The notes beneath the pieces are model-generated. The model did no database searches, had not been told where the DNA came from, and saw nothing but the letters and a program-made list of their open reading frames with translations. This document shows positions 1 to 5,171 of a stretch of 7,990 nt of DNA, piece after piece. Every line of letters begins with the position of its first letter. The stretch's first letter is position 1. The translations under genes were made by a program, and so were the position numbers. The stretch is from Bacteroidales bacterium (lineage in GTDB: Bacteria > Bacteroidota > Bacteroidia > Bacteroidales > ML635J-15): assembly GCA_028697515.1 (NCBI GenBank), contig JAQVEY010000097.1, forward strand, positions 1 to 7,990, in the 5' to 3' direction.

Positions 1-1
1 A

Positions 2-1189
2 CCTTCCTCAGGCATAAATGATATTATGCTTGAAGACAATCCTTACAACGGATTGGGAGAAAGTGGTGAAGTATATTTAGCAGGAAGTGACGGTTTGATG
101 AGAAGTCAATCCAGATTTATAAAAAACTCGGTGCTACAAATTAAAGTTAATAACCCAGTAATTTCAAATGACGGTAAACAAAGCTCTGGCAAGAACGCAA
201 TTAAGGATTACAGAGGAATAAATGTATTAAGTTCTTACGGAACAATAAACTGGGGCAACGAAATCTGGTACATATTTGCTGAAATTGACTACGAGGAGGC
301 AATGATTAAAGTTTATGCATTTCGCGACAGTATAATTTTTCTAGGTATAGTCGGAATTATTCTTTTCTCAGCTCTGATAATGTTGCTAACAGTTACCATT
401 ACAAGACCTATTTCCAAACTTAAAAATGCGGCAGGAGAAATTGCTTCGGGAAATTACCAAATAAATTTAAGCGTTTCAAATGAAGATGAAATTGGAAATC
501 TTACAAGAAGTTTTAACACAATGGCCGCGCAAATTGAAGAACAAAATAAAAGAATTGAAGAGCAAAGAATGAACAGGCTTAGCGAAATGATAGATTGGCA
601 GGAAAGCGAAAGGAGAAGACTATCCCGTGAGCTCCATGACGGAATAGGACAATTATTGCTATCTGCCAAATTTCGTATAGGCAGACTCAAGGCTGACTCA
701 GAGAAAGACAATTTGATAATTAATGAAACTTCTGAAATACTTTCACAGGCAGTACAAGACATACGTGACATATCAAACGATCTTATGCCATCAGTATTAA
801 GCGAATTTGGTTTGATTAAAGCTGTCAAAAATCTATGTATTCAAATCGAAAAATATCATAATATCGAAATAGAGTTTCTTGCTGACAAAATAGATTTTAA
901 AAAAGATAGAACTTCGACATACTTATACAGAATAATACAAGAAGGCTTAAGTAATATCATTAAACATTCGGGGGCAAAAAAAGTAAAAATAATACTCGAA
1001 GAACAAAAACTTGGGTGTATGCTTGAGATTTTAGATGACGGAAATGGTTTCGAAATTGTTAAAATGAACGAAATTACCGGACACGGATTAAGAAATATTA
1101 GCGAAAGAGTAAAACTACTTAAAGGTTCTTGTGATATTAAATCGAGCCCTTCGGGAACAAACATAAAAATAATAATCCCTAAAATTTAG
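2..1189 (+). CDS. Sensor histidine kinase, dCache-HAMP-HisKA_3-HATPase (5' partial)
   Basis: This is an inner-membrane sensor kinase that should autophosphorylate on His and pass phosphate to the response regulator encoded 3 bp downstream. The frame is open from base 2, upstream of the first ATG at 26, and that stretch (PSSGINDI) fits the sensor domain, so the gene is cut by the window edge; the ATG at 26 is not the true start. Counting residues from that ATG: 10-90 is the end of a periplasmic PDC/dCache domain (GLGESGEVYL, GSDGLMRS, INWGNEIWYIFAEID); 103-125 is a transmembrane helix; about 122-175 is HAMP; a coiled linker follows. The H-box RELHDGIGQ places the phosphoacceptor at His204 (HisKA_3, NarX/DegS class). 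The ATPase domain shows the N-box (QEGLSN, Asn310), the G1 box DDGNG (336-340) and the G2 box GHGL (352-355). All catalytic motifs are intact. The ligand is unknown; dCache domains often bind small molecules such as amino acids or organic acids. An N-terminal transmembrane helix is expected upstream of the window. Confidence 0.93.
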   Translation, partial: PSSGINDIMLEDNPYNGLGESGEVYLAGSDGLMRSQSRFIKNSVLQIKVNNPVISNDGKQSSGKNAIKDYRGINVLSSYGTINWGNEIWYIFAEIDYEEAMIKVYAFRDSIIFLGIVGIILFSALIMLLTVTITRPISKLKNAAGEIASGNYQINLSVSNEDEIGNLTRSFNTMAAQIEEQNKRIEEQRMNRLSEMIDWQESERRRLSRELHDGIGQLLLSAKFRIGRLKADSEKDNLIINETSEILSQAVQDIRDISNDLMPSVLSEFGLIKAVKNLCIQIEKYHNIEIEFLADKIDFKKDRTSTYLYRIIQEGLSNIIKHSGAKKVKIILEEQKLGCMLEILDDGNGFEIVKMNEITGHGLRNISERVKLLKGSCDIKSSPSGTNIKIIIPKI

Positions 1190-1192
1190 TGT

Positions 1193-1843
1193 ATGGACTG
1201 CATAAAAATTGCCCTTGTTGATGACCATAAGATGTTTCGCGAAGGAATAAAATCAGTTCTGTCTGATGAAAAATCAATACAGCTTGTTGCCGAAGCGGGA
1301 AATGCTGAAGAAATAATCAATTCTCTATCAAACTGCAAAATAGATGTTTTGATAACCGATATAAGTTTGCCAGGGATGAGCGGAATAGAACTATGCCGTT
1401 ATGCAAAAATATATTGTCCTCAGCTTAAAACTCTGATATTATCAATGCATACAGATGAAGAATTTGTTTTAGACTCGGTTAAAAGTGGGGCAAGCGGTTA
1501 TCTTTCGAAAGAAACTGGACATGAAGAACTGATTTATGCTATTCGCAAAATTGCTGCAGGAGAGATATACTTCAGTCATAATATTTCACAAACAATTATT
1601 CAGGCTTATCGAAAAGATAAAAAATCTACTGAAGTAAATCCAACAGAATTTCTTTCTCAAAGAGAACTAGAAGTACTAAAACTATATGTAGAAGGATTTT
1701 CCAATTCTGAAATTGCCGAAAAATTGTTTATTTCGGTGAGAACTGTTGAGTCACACAAAACGCATATCTTACAGAAAACAGGACTAAAATCTCATGTAGA
1801 TTTAATAAAACTGGCAATTAAATTTAAATTAACCGACTTATAG
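1193..1843 (+). CDS. NarL/FixJ (LuxR-type) response regulator
   Basis: This is the cytoplasmic DNA-binding partner of the kinase just upstream. Only 3 bp separate the kinase stop from this ATG, so the pair is almost certainly co-transcribed and translationally coupled; no Shine-Dalgarno is visible. The receiver domain (residues 3-120) has the acidic pair Asp10/Asp11, the phosphoacceptor Asp56 (DVLITD), Ser84 as the switch Ser/Thr and the conserved Lys106 (GYLSK). After a linker, residues about 152-212 form a LuxR-type helix-turn-helix: LSQRELEVLKL, then NSEIAEKLFIS, with recognition helix VRTVESHKTHIL. The length of 216 aa is normal for the family. HisKA_3 kinases typically pair with this regulator class, which supports the assignment. 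Its targets are unknown; the porin-like gene and ammonium transporter immediately downstream are candidates by position only. Confidence 0.95.
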   Translation: MDCIKIALVDDHKMFREGIKSVLSDEKSIQLVAEAGNAEEIINSLSNCKIDVLITDISLPGMSGIELCRYAKIYCPQLKTLILSMHTDEEFVLDSVKSGASGYLSKETGHEELIYAIRKIAAGEIYFSHNISQTIIQAYRKDKKSTEVNPTEFLSQRELEVLKLYVEGFSNSEIAEKLFISVRTVESHKTHILQKTGLKSHVDLIKLAIKFKLTDL

Positions 1844-1958
1844 TTTACGTGAAACACGTAATAAAAATTAAGTAAATCCGAAGATCAATTCAGAAATTCC
1901 CTCTCGGCTAATATCTGCTGTTTATTCAATTTTGAAAATAATATTAAACATTCAGAAT
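1844..1958 (+). other. Intergenic leader before the porin-like gene
   Basis: This 115-bp AT-rich gap holds the small inverted repeat at its left end and presumably the promoter for the porin-like gene. The best match to the Bacteroidota -7 element TAnnTTTG is CAATTTTG at 1927-1934, with the first base wrong and no convincing TTTG at -33, so no promoter is called. The two-component operon may also read through, since no clear terminator is seen. Confidence 0.4.
1845..1861 (+). repeat. 7-bp perfect inverted repeat just after the regulator gene
   Basis: TTACGTG (1845-1851), loop AAA, CACGTAA (1855-1861) begins two bases after the regulator stop codon. It could form a short mRNA hairpin. It is not followed by a T-run on the plus strand, so it is not a standard intrinsic terminator. 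A protein-binding site is equally possible. Confidence 0.5.
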
Positions 1959-2711
1959 ATGAAAAAAACGACATTTTTAGTTATTGCCGTTATTTTGGCG
2001 GGAATCTTCACTCAAAACCTTAGAGCGCAGGACGAATCCCCAATTAGCCTTAGTCTTGATTTATATAGCAGATATGTGTGGAGAGGTACAGATTTTGGCT
2101 CCTCTCCCAGCCTACAACCGGGGATTGAATTTCAGAAATCAGGTTTTGCTTTCGGTGCCTGGGGTGCTTACACAACTAACATAAATCAACCTGCACAAGA
2201 ATGCGATTTATACCTTGGTTACACATTTTTAAATGACATGCTAAGCATAACATTTACAGATTACTTTTTCCCAACCGACAATGCGGAAAATACTTATTTT
2301 GAATATTCAAACACCACTACCCATATTTTTGAAGGCTCTTTAGCATTCAACGGAACCGAACAGCTTCCAATAACATTTATAATTGGCAGTTTGATTTATG
2401 GCAATGATAAAGACCGTAATGGTGAAAACAGATATTCAACCTATTGCGAACTGGCATATTCGCCCGAGATTAAAGGAATGCCATTTTCTGTATTTTGCGG
2501 AGTAAATCTATTGGCTCCAGATGATGAAGATTTGAATTTAGCTGTTCCTGTAAATGGATTTTATGGAAATAAGGCGGGTGTTGTAAATCTTGGAATCAGT
2601 GCCAGCCGCGACCTTAAGATTAGCAGCGACTATTCAATTCCACTAAACATTCAACTTATTACAAACCCAATGAAAGGAAACATTTTCTTGGTTGCTGGCT
2701 TGTCATTCTAA
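1959..2711 (+). CDS. Secreted beta-barrel protein, TorF/Gcw_chp-like putative porin
   Basis: This is a likely small outer-membrane barrel. From ATG 1959 the protein is 250 aa. The frame also extends to a TTG at 1932, but the ATG gives a clean signal peptide (Met-Lys-Lys-Thr-Thr, hydrophobic core about 6-17, cleavage near RA|Q at 23-24), so it is preferred. The mature part alternates short aromatic-rich strands and ends in Phe (VAGLSF), as outer-membrane barrels usually do. Near the N-terminus, SLDLYSRYVWRGT (32-44), then PSLQPGIEF, then FAFGAWGAY and CDLYLGYTF, resembles the pattern of the TorF family of putative porins (S-x-Y-V-F-R-G, later 'G-x-W-x-S'). I infer this from memory of the family, not from a search. 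The amt gene lies 167 bp downstream on the same strand, so a role in letting ammonium or another small nitrogen solute cross the outer membrane is plausible but unproven. The substrate is unknown. Confidence 0.72.
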   Translation: MKKTTFLVIAVILAGIFTQNLRAQDESPISLSLDLYSRYVWRGTDFGSSPSLQPGIEFQKSGFAFGAWGAYTTNINQPAQECDLYLGYTFLNDMLSITFTDYFFPTDNAENTYFEYSNTTTHIFEGSLAFNGTEQLPITFIIGSLIYGNDKDRNGENRYSTYCELAYSPEIKGMPFSVFCGVNLLAPDDEDLNLAVPVNGFYGNKAGVVNLGISASRDLKISSDYSIPLNIQLITNPMKGNIFLVAGLSF

Positions 2712-2765
2712 ATATTAAAAAAATGATTATCAGTAAAAATGCAAAATTAAAAATTAAAAAAAAAT

Positions 2766-2825
2766 TGCCTACCACCTCAAGTACTCTAGGCACTTTTTAC
2801 CCTGAGCAGAGCCGAAGGGTAGGCA
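2766..2825 (+). repeat. REP-like inverted repeat with outer complementary arms
   Basis: The outer arms TGCCTACC (2766-2773) and GGTAGGCA (2818-2825) are perfectly complementary. Inside them ACCCTGAGC...GCCGAAGGGT (2799-2820) is an imperfect palindrome. Read on the minus strand it contains CTTCG-N5-GCTCAG, a core that I recognise as widespread in dispersed bacterial repeats (variants of CTTCGACTCCGCTCAG). A second copy of this core lies at 4297-4311. Confidence 0.5.
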
Positions 2826-2865
2826 TTCTAGACACTTTAGACACTTATTAATTATTAATTTAAAT

Positions 2866-2870
2866 AGGAG
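2866..2870 (+). promoter_or_regulatory. Shine-Dalgarno sequence of amt
   Basis: AGGAG lies 8 bases before the amt ATG. It fixes the start at 2879. It stands out because the other genes here have A/T-rich leaders without a recognisable Shine-Dalgarno sequence, as is common in Bacteroidota, and it suggests strong translation of the transporter. Confidence 0.65.
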
Positions 2871-2878
2871 ATTTTATT

Positions 2879-4114
2879 ATGATTTTAAACGTAGTTTTTG
2901 ATTCGGGGAACACAACTTTTATGATCTTGTGTACCAGCCTTGTAATGCTAATGACTCCAGGTTTGGCAATGTTTTATGGAGGATTAGCTGGAAAAAGAAA
3001 TATTCTTGGCATTATGATGCAAACATTTGTTTCGCTTGGCATTACTACTGTAATGTGGATTTCTTTTGGATATTCGCTTTGCTTCAGTGGTGGCGAAGGT
3101 GGAATTATTGGTAATTTTGACCTCGCATTTTTAAGAGGAATTCCTTTTGATCAGGCTTTAAACCCTGAAAACGGGCAAAATTATCCAACTTTTATTTTTA
3201 TTGCCTACCAAATGATGTTTGCTATTATTACTCCTGCTCTTATTACAGGTGCGTTTGTAAACAGGATTTCCTTTAAAGCCTACTTAATTTTTCTTGTAGC
3301 ATGGCAGATTTTCGTTTACTATCCTTTCGTTCACATGGTTTGGGGTGGTGGATTACTTGCACAATGGGGTGTTCTCGACTTCGCAGGCGGTATTGTGGTT
3401 CACTGTACTGCTGGTTTTGCAGCTCTAGCATCTGTTATTTATGTTGGTAAAAGACGTGACCGCAAATCTCCACCTAACAGCATTCCTCTTGTTGCTATCG
3501 GTACAGGTTTGCTTTGGTTTGGATGGTACGGTTTTAATGCAGGCTCGGAGCTTAAGGTTGATGAAATTACAACATTAGCATTTCTAAATACAGACGTTGC
3601 CGCTTCTTTTGCAGCTGTAACTTGGCTTATTATTGAATGGACTCATACAGGCAAACCAAAATTTATTGGACTTTTAACTGGCGCCGTTGCAGGTTTAGCA
3701 ACAATTACACCTGCTGCGGGATTTGTTCCACTTTGGGCTGCTATGATAATTGGTATTGTCGCTTCAACTGTTTGTTACCTCGCTGTTCAACTAAAAAATA
3801 AACTTGGTTGGGACGACGCTCTTGATGTTTGGGGTGTTCACGGTGTTGGTGGACTAATTGGTACCATTCTTCTTGGGATATTCGCATCTACAACGGTTGG
3901 GGTTCAGGCTGGTTTAATTGAGGGCGATTCTGCTTTCTTCTTTAAAGAATTAGCTTCTGTTGCTATTGCAGCAATATACGGTTTTGTTTTTACATATCTC
4001 ATGCTTTTCATAATCAACTTTGTTACAAAAGTTAAAGTTCCTGTTGATGTCGAAGATTCTGGTCTTGACGAAGCTCTGCATGGAGAAAAAGCTTATGATG
4101 AAGGAACATTCTAG
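2879..4114 (+). CDS. amt: Ammonium transporter, Amt/MEP/Rh family
   Basis: This inner-membrane channel-like transporter moves ammonium/ammonia into the cell and works as a trimer in the family. The 411 aa are almost entirely hydrophobic, with about 11 membrane helices, the usual Amt number. Aligned from memory with E. coli AmtB, the key residues are present: the pore twin histidines His175 (GGIVVHCTAG) and His321 (VWGVHGVGG), Asp167 (LDFAGG), Trp155 (HMVWGGG), the phenylalanine gate Phe114 and Phe219, and Ser223 (GFNAGS). The N-terminal LMTPGLAMFYGGL motif and C-terminal tail GLDEALHGEKAY are family hallmarks; that tail region is where P-II proteins act. The start is supported by AGGAG 8 bases upstream. 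There is no cleavable signal peptide of the AmtB kind; the first helix begins around residue 12. No glnK gene lies next to it in the window. The gene ends in a double terminator. It follows the porin-like gene on the same strand. Confidence 0.97.
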   Translation: MILNVVFDSGNTTFMILCTSLVMLMTPGLAMFYGGLAGKRNILGIMMQTFVSLGITTVMWISFGYSLCFSGGEGGIIGNFDLAFLRGIPFDQALNPENGQNYPTFIFIAYQMMFAIITPALITGAFVNRISFKAYLIFLVAWQIFVYYPFVHMVWGGGLLAQWGVLDFAGGIVVHCTAGFAALASVIYVGKRRDRKSPPNSIPLVAIGTGLLWFGWYGFNAGSELKVDEITTLAFLNTDVAASFAAVTWLIIEWTHTGKPKFIGLLTGAVAGLATITPAAGFVPLWAAMIIGIVASTVCYLAVQLKNKLGWDDALDVWGVHGVGGLIGTILLGIFASTTVGVQAGLIEGDSAFFFKELASVAIAAIYGFVFTYLMLFIINFVTKVKVPVDVEDSGLDEALHGEKAYDEGTF

Positions 4115-4140
4115 CGTTAAGAATAATTGAGCGGGTGATT

Positions 4141-4170
4141 AGGCTATTCCTTAGGGAGTAGCCTTTCTTA
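4141..4170 (+). terminator. Intrinsic terminator of amt, copy 1
   Basis: AGGCTATTCC (4141-4150), loop TTAG, GGAGTAGCCT (4155-4164) forms a 10-bp stem with one G-U pair and is followed by TTTCTTATTT. It lies 27 bases after the amt stop codon. Confidence 0.85.
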
Positions 4171-4186
4171 TTTAAACTCCTTACGC

Positions 4187-4359
4187 TATACTGCAACGCG
4201 AGTAACTGAGCGGGTGATTAGGCTATTCCTTAAGGAGTAGCCTTTTTTATTTAAACTCCTTAACCTACACTGCAACAATATACTGCAACGCGAGTGCTTC
4301 GATAAGCTCAGCAACAAACTCGCGCTGCAGTATCAGCAACAAACTCGCGTTGGAGTATA
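4187..4359. repeat. Cluster of TATACTGCAACGCGAGT repeats, upstream side
   Basis: Direct copies lie at 4187-4203 and 4279-4295, with a degenerate half copy (CTACACTGCAAC) at 4265-4276. Inverted copies lie at 4318-4333 (ACTCGCGCTGCAGTAT, one mismatch) and 4343-4359 (ACTCGCGTTGGAGTATA, one mismatch). TCAGCAACAAACTCGCG is also repeated directly at 4308-4324 and 4333-4349. The pair 4281-4295 with 4318-4332 can fold as a 15-position stem with one mismatch around a 22-base loop. That loop carries the common CTTCGATAAGCTCAG repeat core (4297-4311). Together with the duplicated terminators this explains most of the 329-bp gene-free stretch after amt. Confidence 0.85.
4220..4249 (+). terminator. Intrinsic terminator, copy 2 (tandem duplicate)
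   Basis: The same stem as the first terminator, AGGCTATTCC (4220-4229) with GGAGTAGCCT (4234-4243), has loop TTAA and an uninterrupted T-run. Its better T-tract suggests it is at least as active as copy 1. Confidence 0.85.
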
Positions 4360-4402
4360 GCAATAGTAATTATCAGGATATCATACATTTCTCAAATATT
4401 TT

Positions 4403-4410
4403 TAACTTTG
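4403..4410 (+). promoter_or_regulatory. Putative -7 promoter element (TAnnTTTG)
   Basis: TAACTTTG followed by CA is an exact match to the Bacteroidota -7 consensus TAnnTTTG. It sits 33 bases before the ATG at 4444, which leaves a short leader. A matching TTTG around -33 is not evident, so the call is moderate. It suggests the downstream gene has its own promoter, isolated from amt by two terminators. Confidence 0.5.
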
Positions 4411-4443
4411 CAGCATCATTAAAATCGAAACTTAAAGATATAA

Positions 4444-5094
4444 ATGAAATTGTATATTAATTTATTTATCCTAATTCTGTCCTTGATTTTTATCGGCGAT
4501 AATCTGATAGCTCAGAGAATTTATTTTAATTACAAAGATAGCACTCTGGTTTCGAATGATCGCCTCGAACTAACCGGTTGCATTTATAATCAAGATTTAT
4601 TACAGCATGTTTGGGATCAGGACAGCGTCTCGATATGGGTATTAGAGCAAGATAGTTGTCAAACCACTTCATTCTCAGGAATTCCATGGTGTGAAAATTG
4701 CTCGCTATCTGCAAATTTTGTTTTGCAAAATGCCTACAAATTATCATTCATTGATAACAAAGTAATTATGGGTTCGTGCTGGGATTATCTAAATGCTGTC
4801 TATTCGCGTATCGAAGCCGAAGGATATAAAAAGAATGAAATATATATGACCAAAAAAGCTGGTCCTTATGCTCCTAAAGCAATGTTACAACCCGGTGATT
4901 GGATATATCATATAAATTATCAATATTATCAAGTCGAACATAGCGCAATTTTTATTTGCTGGAAGGACTATGAAAAAGGTATTGCAATTACACTTAGTTA
5001 TATGGGCATGAACAGATATAAAACTGCTCAGTTCGGCGAATTTGACCTAAACTCCGTCTATGCAATTTATAGATTCGAAGACCTTTTCTGGTAA
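4444..5094 (+). CDS. Secreted protein of unknown function, possible NlpC/P60-like (papain-fold) hydrolase
   Basis: I do not recognise a named family. The 216-aa protein starts with a signal peptide (hydrophobic residues 4-18, IAQ at 22-24, likely cleaved near LIAQ|R), so it acts outside the cytoplasm. Residues 25-100 are strand-rich and contain four cysteines (46, 72, 83, 86) that could form disulfides. The C-terminal half has Cys112 at the start of a predicted helix (GSCWDYLNAVYSRI), then LQPGDWIYHI (148-157), then VEHSAIFICW with His166 in a strand. The order Cys-helix, PGD turn, His-strand is what NlpC/P60 and related papain-fold amidases show, so a cell-wall or amide hydrolase is a reasonable guess. 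I cannot assign the third catalytic residue. The gene stands alone between repeat clusters, with its own -7-like element, convergent with the peptidase gene. Alternative: a non-catalytic secreted protein. Confidence 0.75.
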   Translation: MKLYINLFILILSLIFIGDNLIAQRIYFNYKDSTLVSNDRLELTGCIYNQDLLQHVWDQDSVSIWVLEQDSCQTTSFSGIPWCENCSLSANFVLQNAYKLSFIDNKVIMGSCWDYLNAVYSRIEAEGYKKNEIYMTKKAGPYAPKAMLQPGDWIYHINYQYYQVEHSAIFICWKDYEKGIAITLSYMGMNRYKTAQFGEFDLNSVYAIYRFEDLFW

Positions 5095-5104
5095 TCACTT
5101 AGTC

Positions 5105-5163
5105 TATACTGCAACGCGATTTACTCTTTATACTGCAACGCGAGTAACTCGCGTTGCAGTATA
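5105..5163. repeat. Repeat cluster with 17-bp perfect inverted repeat between convergent genes
   Basis: Direct copies of TATACTGCAACGCGA lie at 5105-5119 and 5129-5143 (24-bp period). The second continues to TATACTGCAACGCGAGT (5129-5145) and, after a single A, is mirrored by ACTCGCGTTGCAGTATA (5147-5163). All 17 arm positions pair. The element lies in the 77-bp gap between the 4444-5094 gene and the end of the minus-strand peptidase gene. It lacks a proper T-run on either side, so it resembles a REP/BIME-type element more than a classical terminator, although it might still stop or protect convergent transcripts. Confidence 0.9.
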
Positions 5164-5171
5164 CTTTAAAT

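Larger units (their letters stand above)
2712..2878 (+). other. Leader region of amt with repeats
   Basis: This 167-bp AT-rich gap separates the porin-like gene from amt. It has an A-rich left half, then a REP-like inverted element (2799-2820) nested in outer complementary arms (2766-2773 and 2818-2825), then CTAGrCACTTT-type short direct repeats (2786-2847), then a Shine-Dalgarno sequence. No confident promoter or terminator was found. The foldable part may be an mRNA structure ahead of amt, or simply an inserted dispersed repeat. Confidence 0.45.
4128..4276 (+). repeat. Tandem duplication, about 70 bp units at 79-bp period
   Basis: 4128-4197 and 4207-4276 match at 65 of 70 positions by my count. 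Each unit contains TGAGCGGGTGATT, the terminator hairpin, ATTTAAACTCCTTA and an ACTGCAAC end that belongs to the separate TATACTGCAACGCGAGT repeat family. The duplication has thus copied the amt terminator together with the start of a repeat element. Confidence 0.85.

Noticed and set aside
454..1164. Two minus-strand open frames (454-828, 856-1164) opposite the kinase gene
   Set aside because: They lie antisense to a well-supported kinase coding region with intact motifs, have no recognisable domains and are low-complexity Ser/Ile/Leu-rich.
1906..1918. Possible sigma-54 promoter (GG...GC) before the porin-like gene
   Set aside because: The GG to GC spacing is 11, one short of the required 12, and the surrounding TGGCAC/TTGCA bases do not match.
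1932..1958. Upstream TTG start for the porin-like gene
   Set aside because: It would put nine residues in front of a well-formed signal peptide that begins exactly at ATG 1959.
1984..3114. Plus-strand frames at 1984-2184 and 2929-3114
   Set aside because: Both are out-of-frame shadows inside the porin-like and amt genes.
4526..4747. Minus-strand open frame opposite the secreted unknown gene
   Set aside because: It is antisense to a gene with signal peptide, start context and domain-like composition, and shows no features of its own.
4187..5163. CRISPR array
   Set aside because: The repeats are short, occur in both orientations, are irregularly spaced and are interrupted by a gene; there are no uniform spacers or cas genes.
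4187..5163. Complete insertion sequence around the 4444-5094 gene
   Set aside because: The enclosed protein is a secreted protein with a signal peptide and no transposase motifs, and no target-site duplication is evident. A non-autonomous unit remains possible and is listed as a finding.
5129..5163. Standard intrinsic terminator for the convergent genes
   Set aside because: The hairpin is strong, but the bases following it are CTTTAAAT on plus and AAAGAG on minus, not a T-run.
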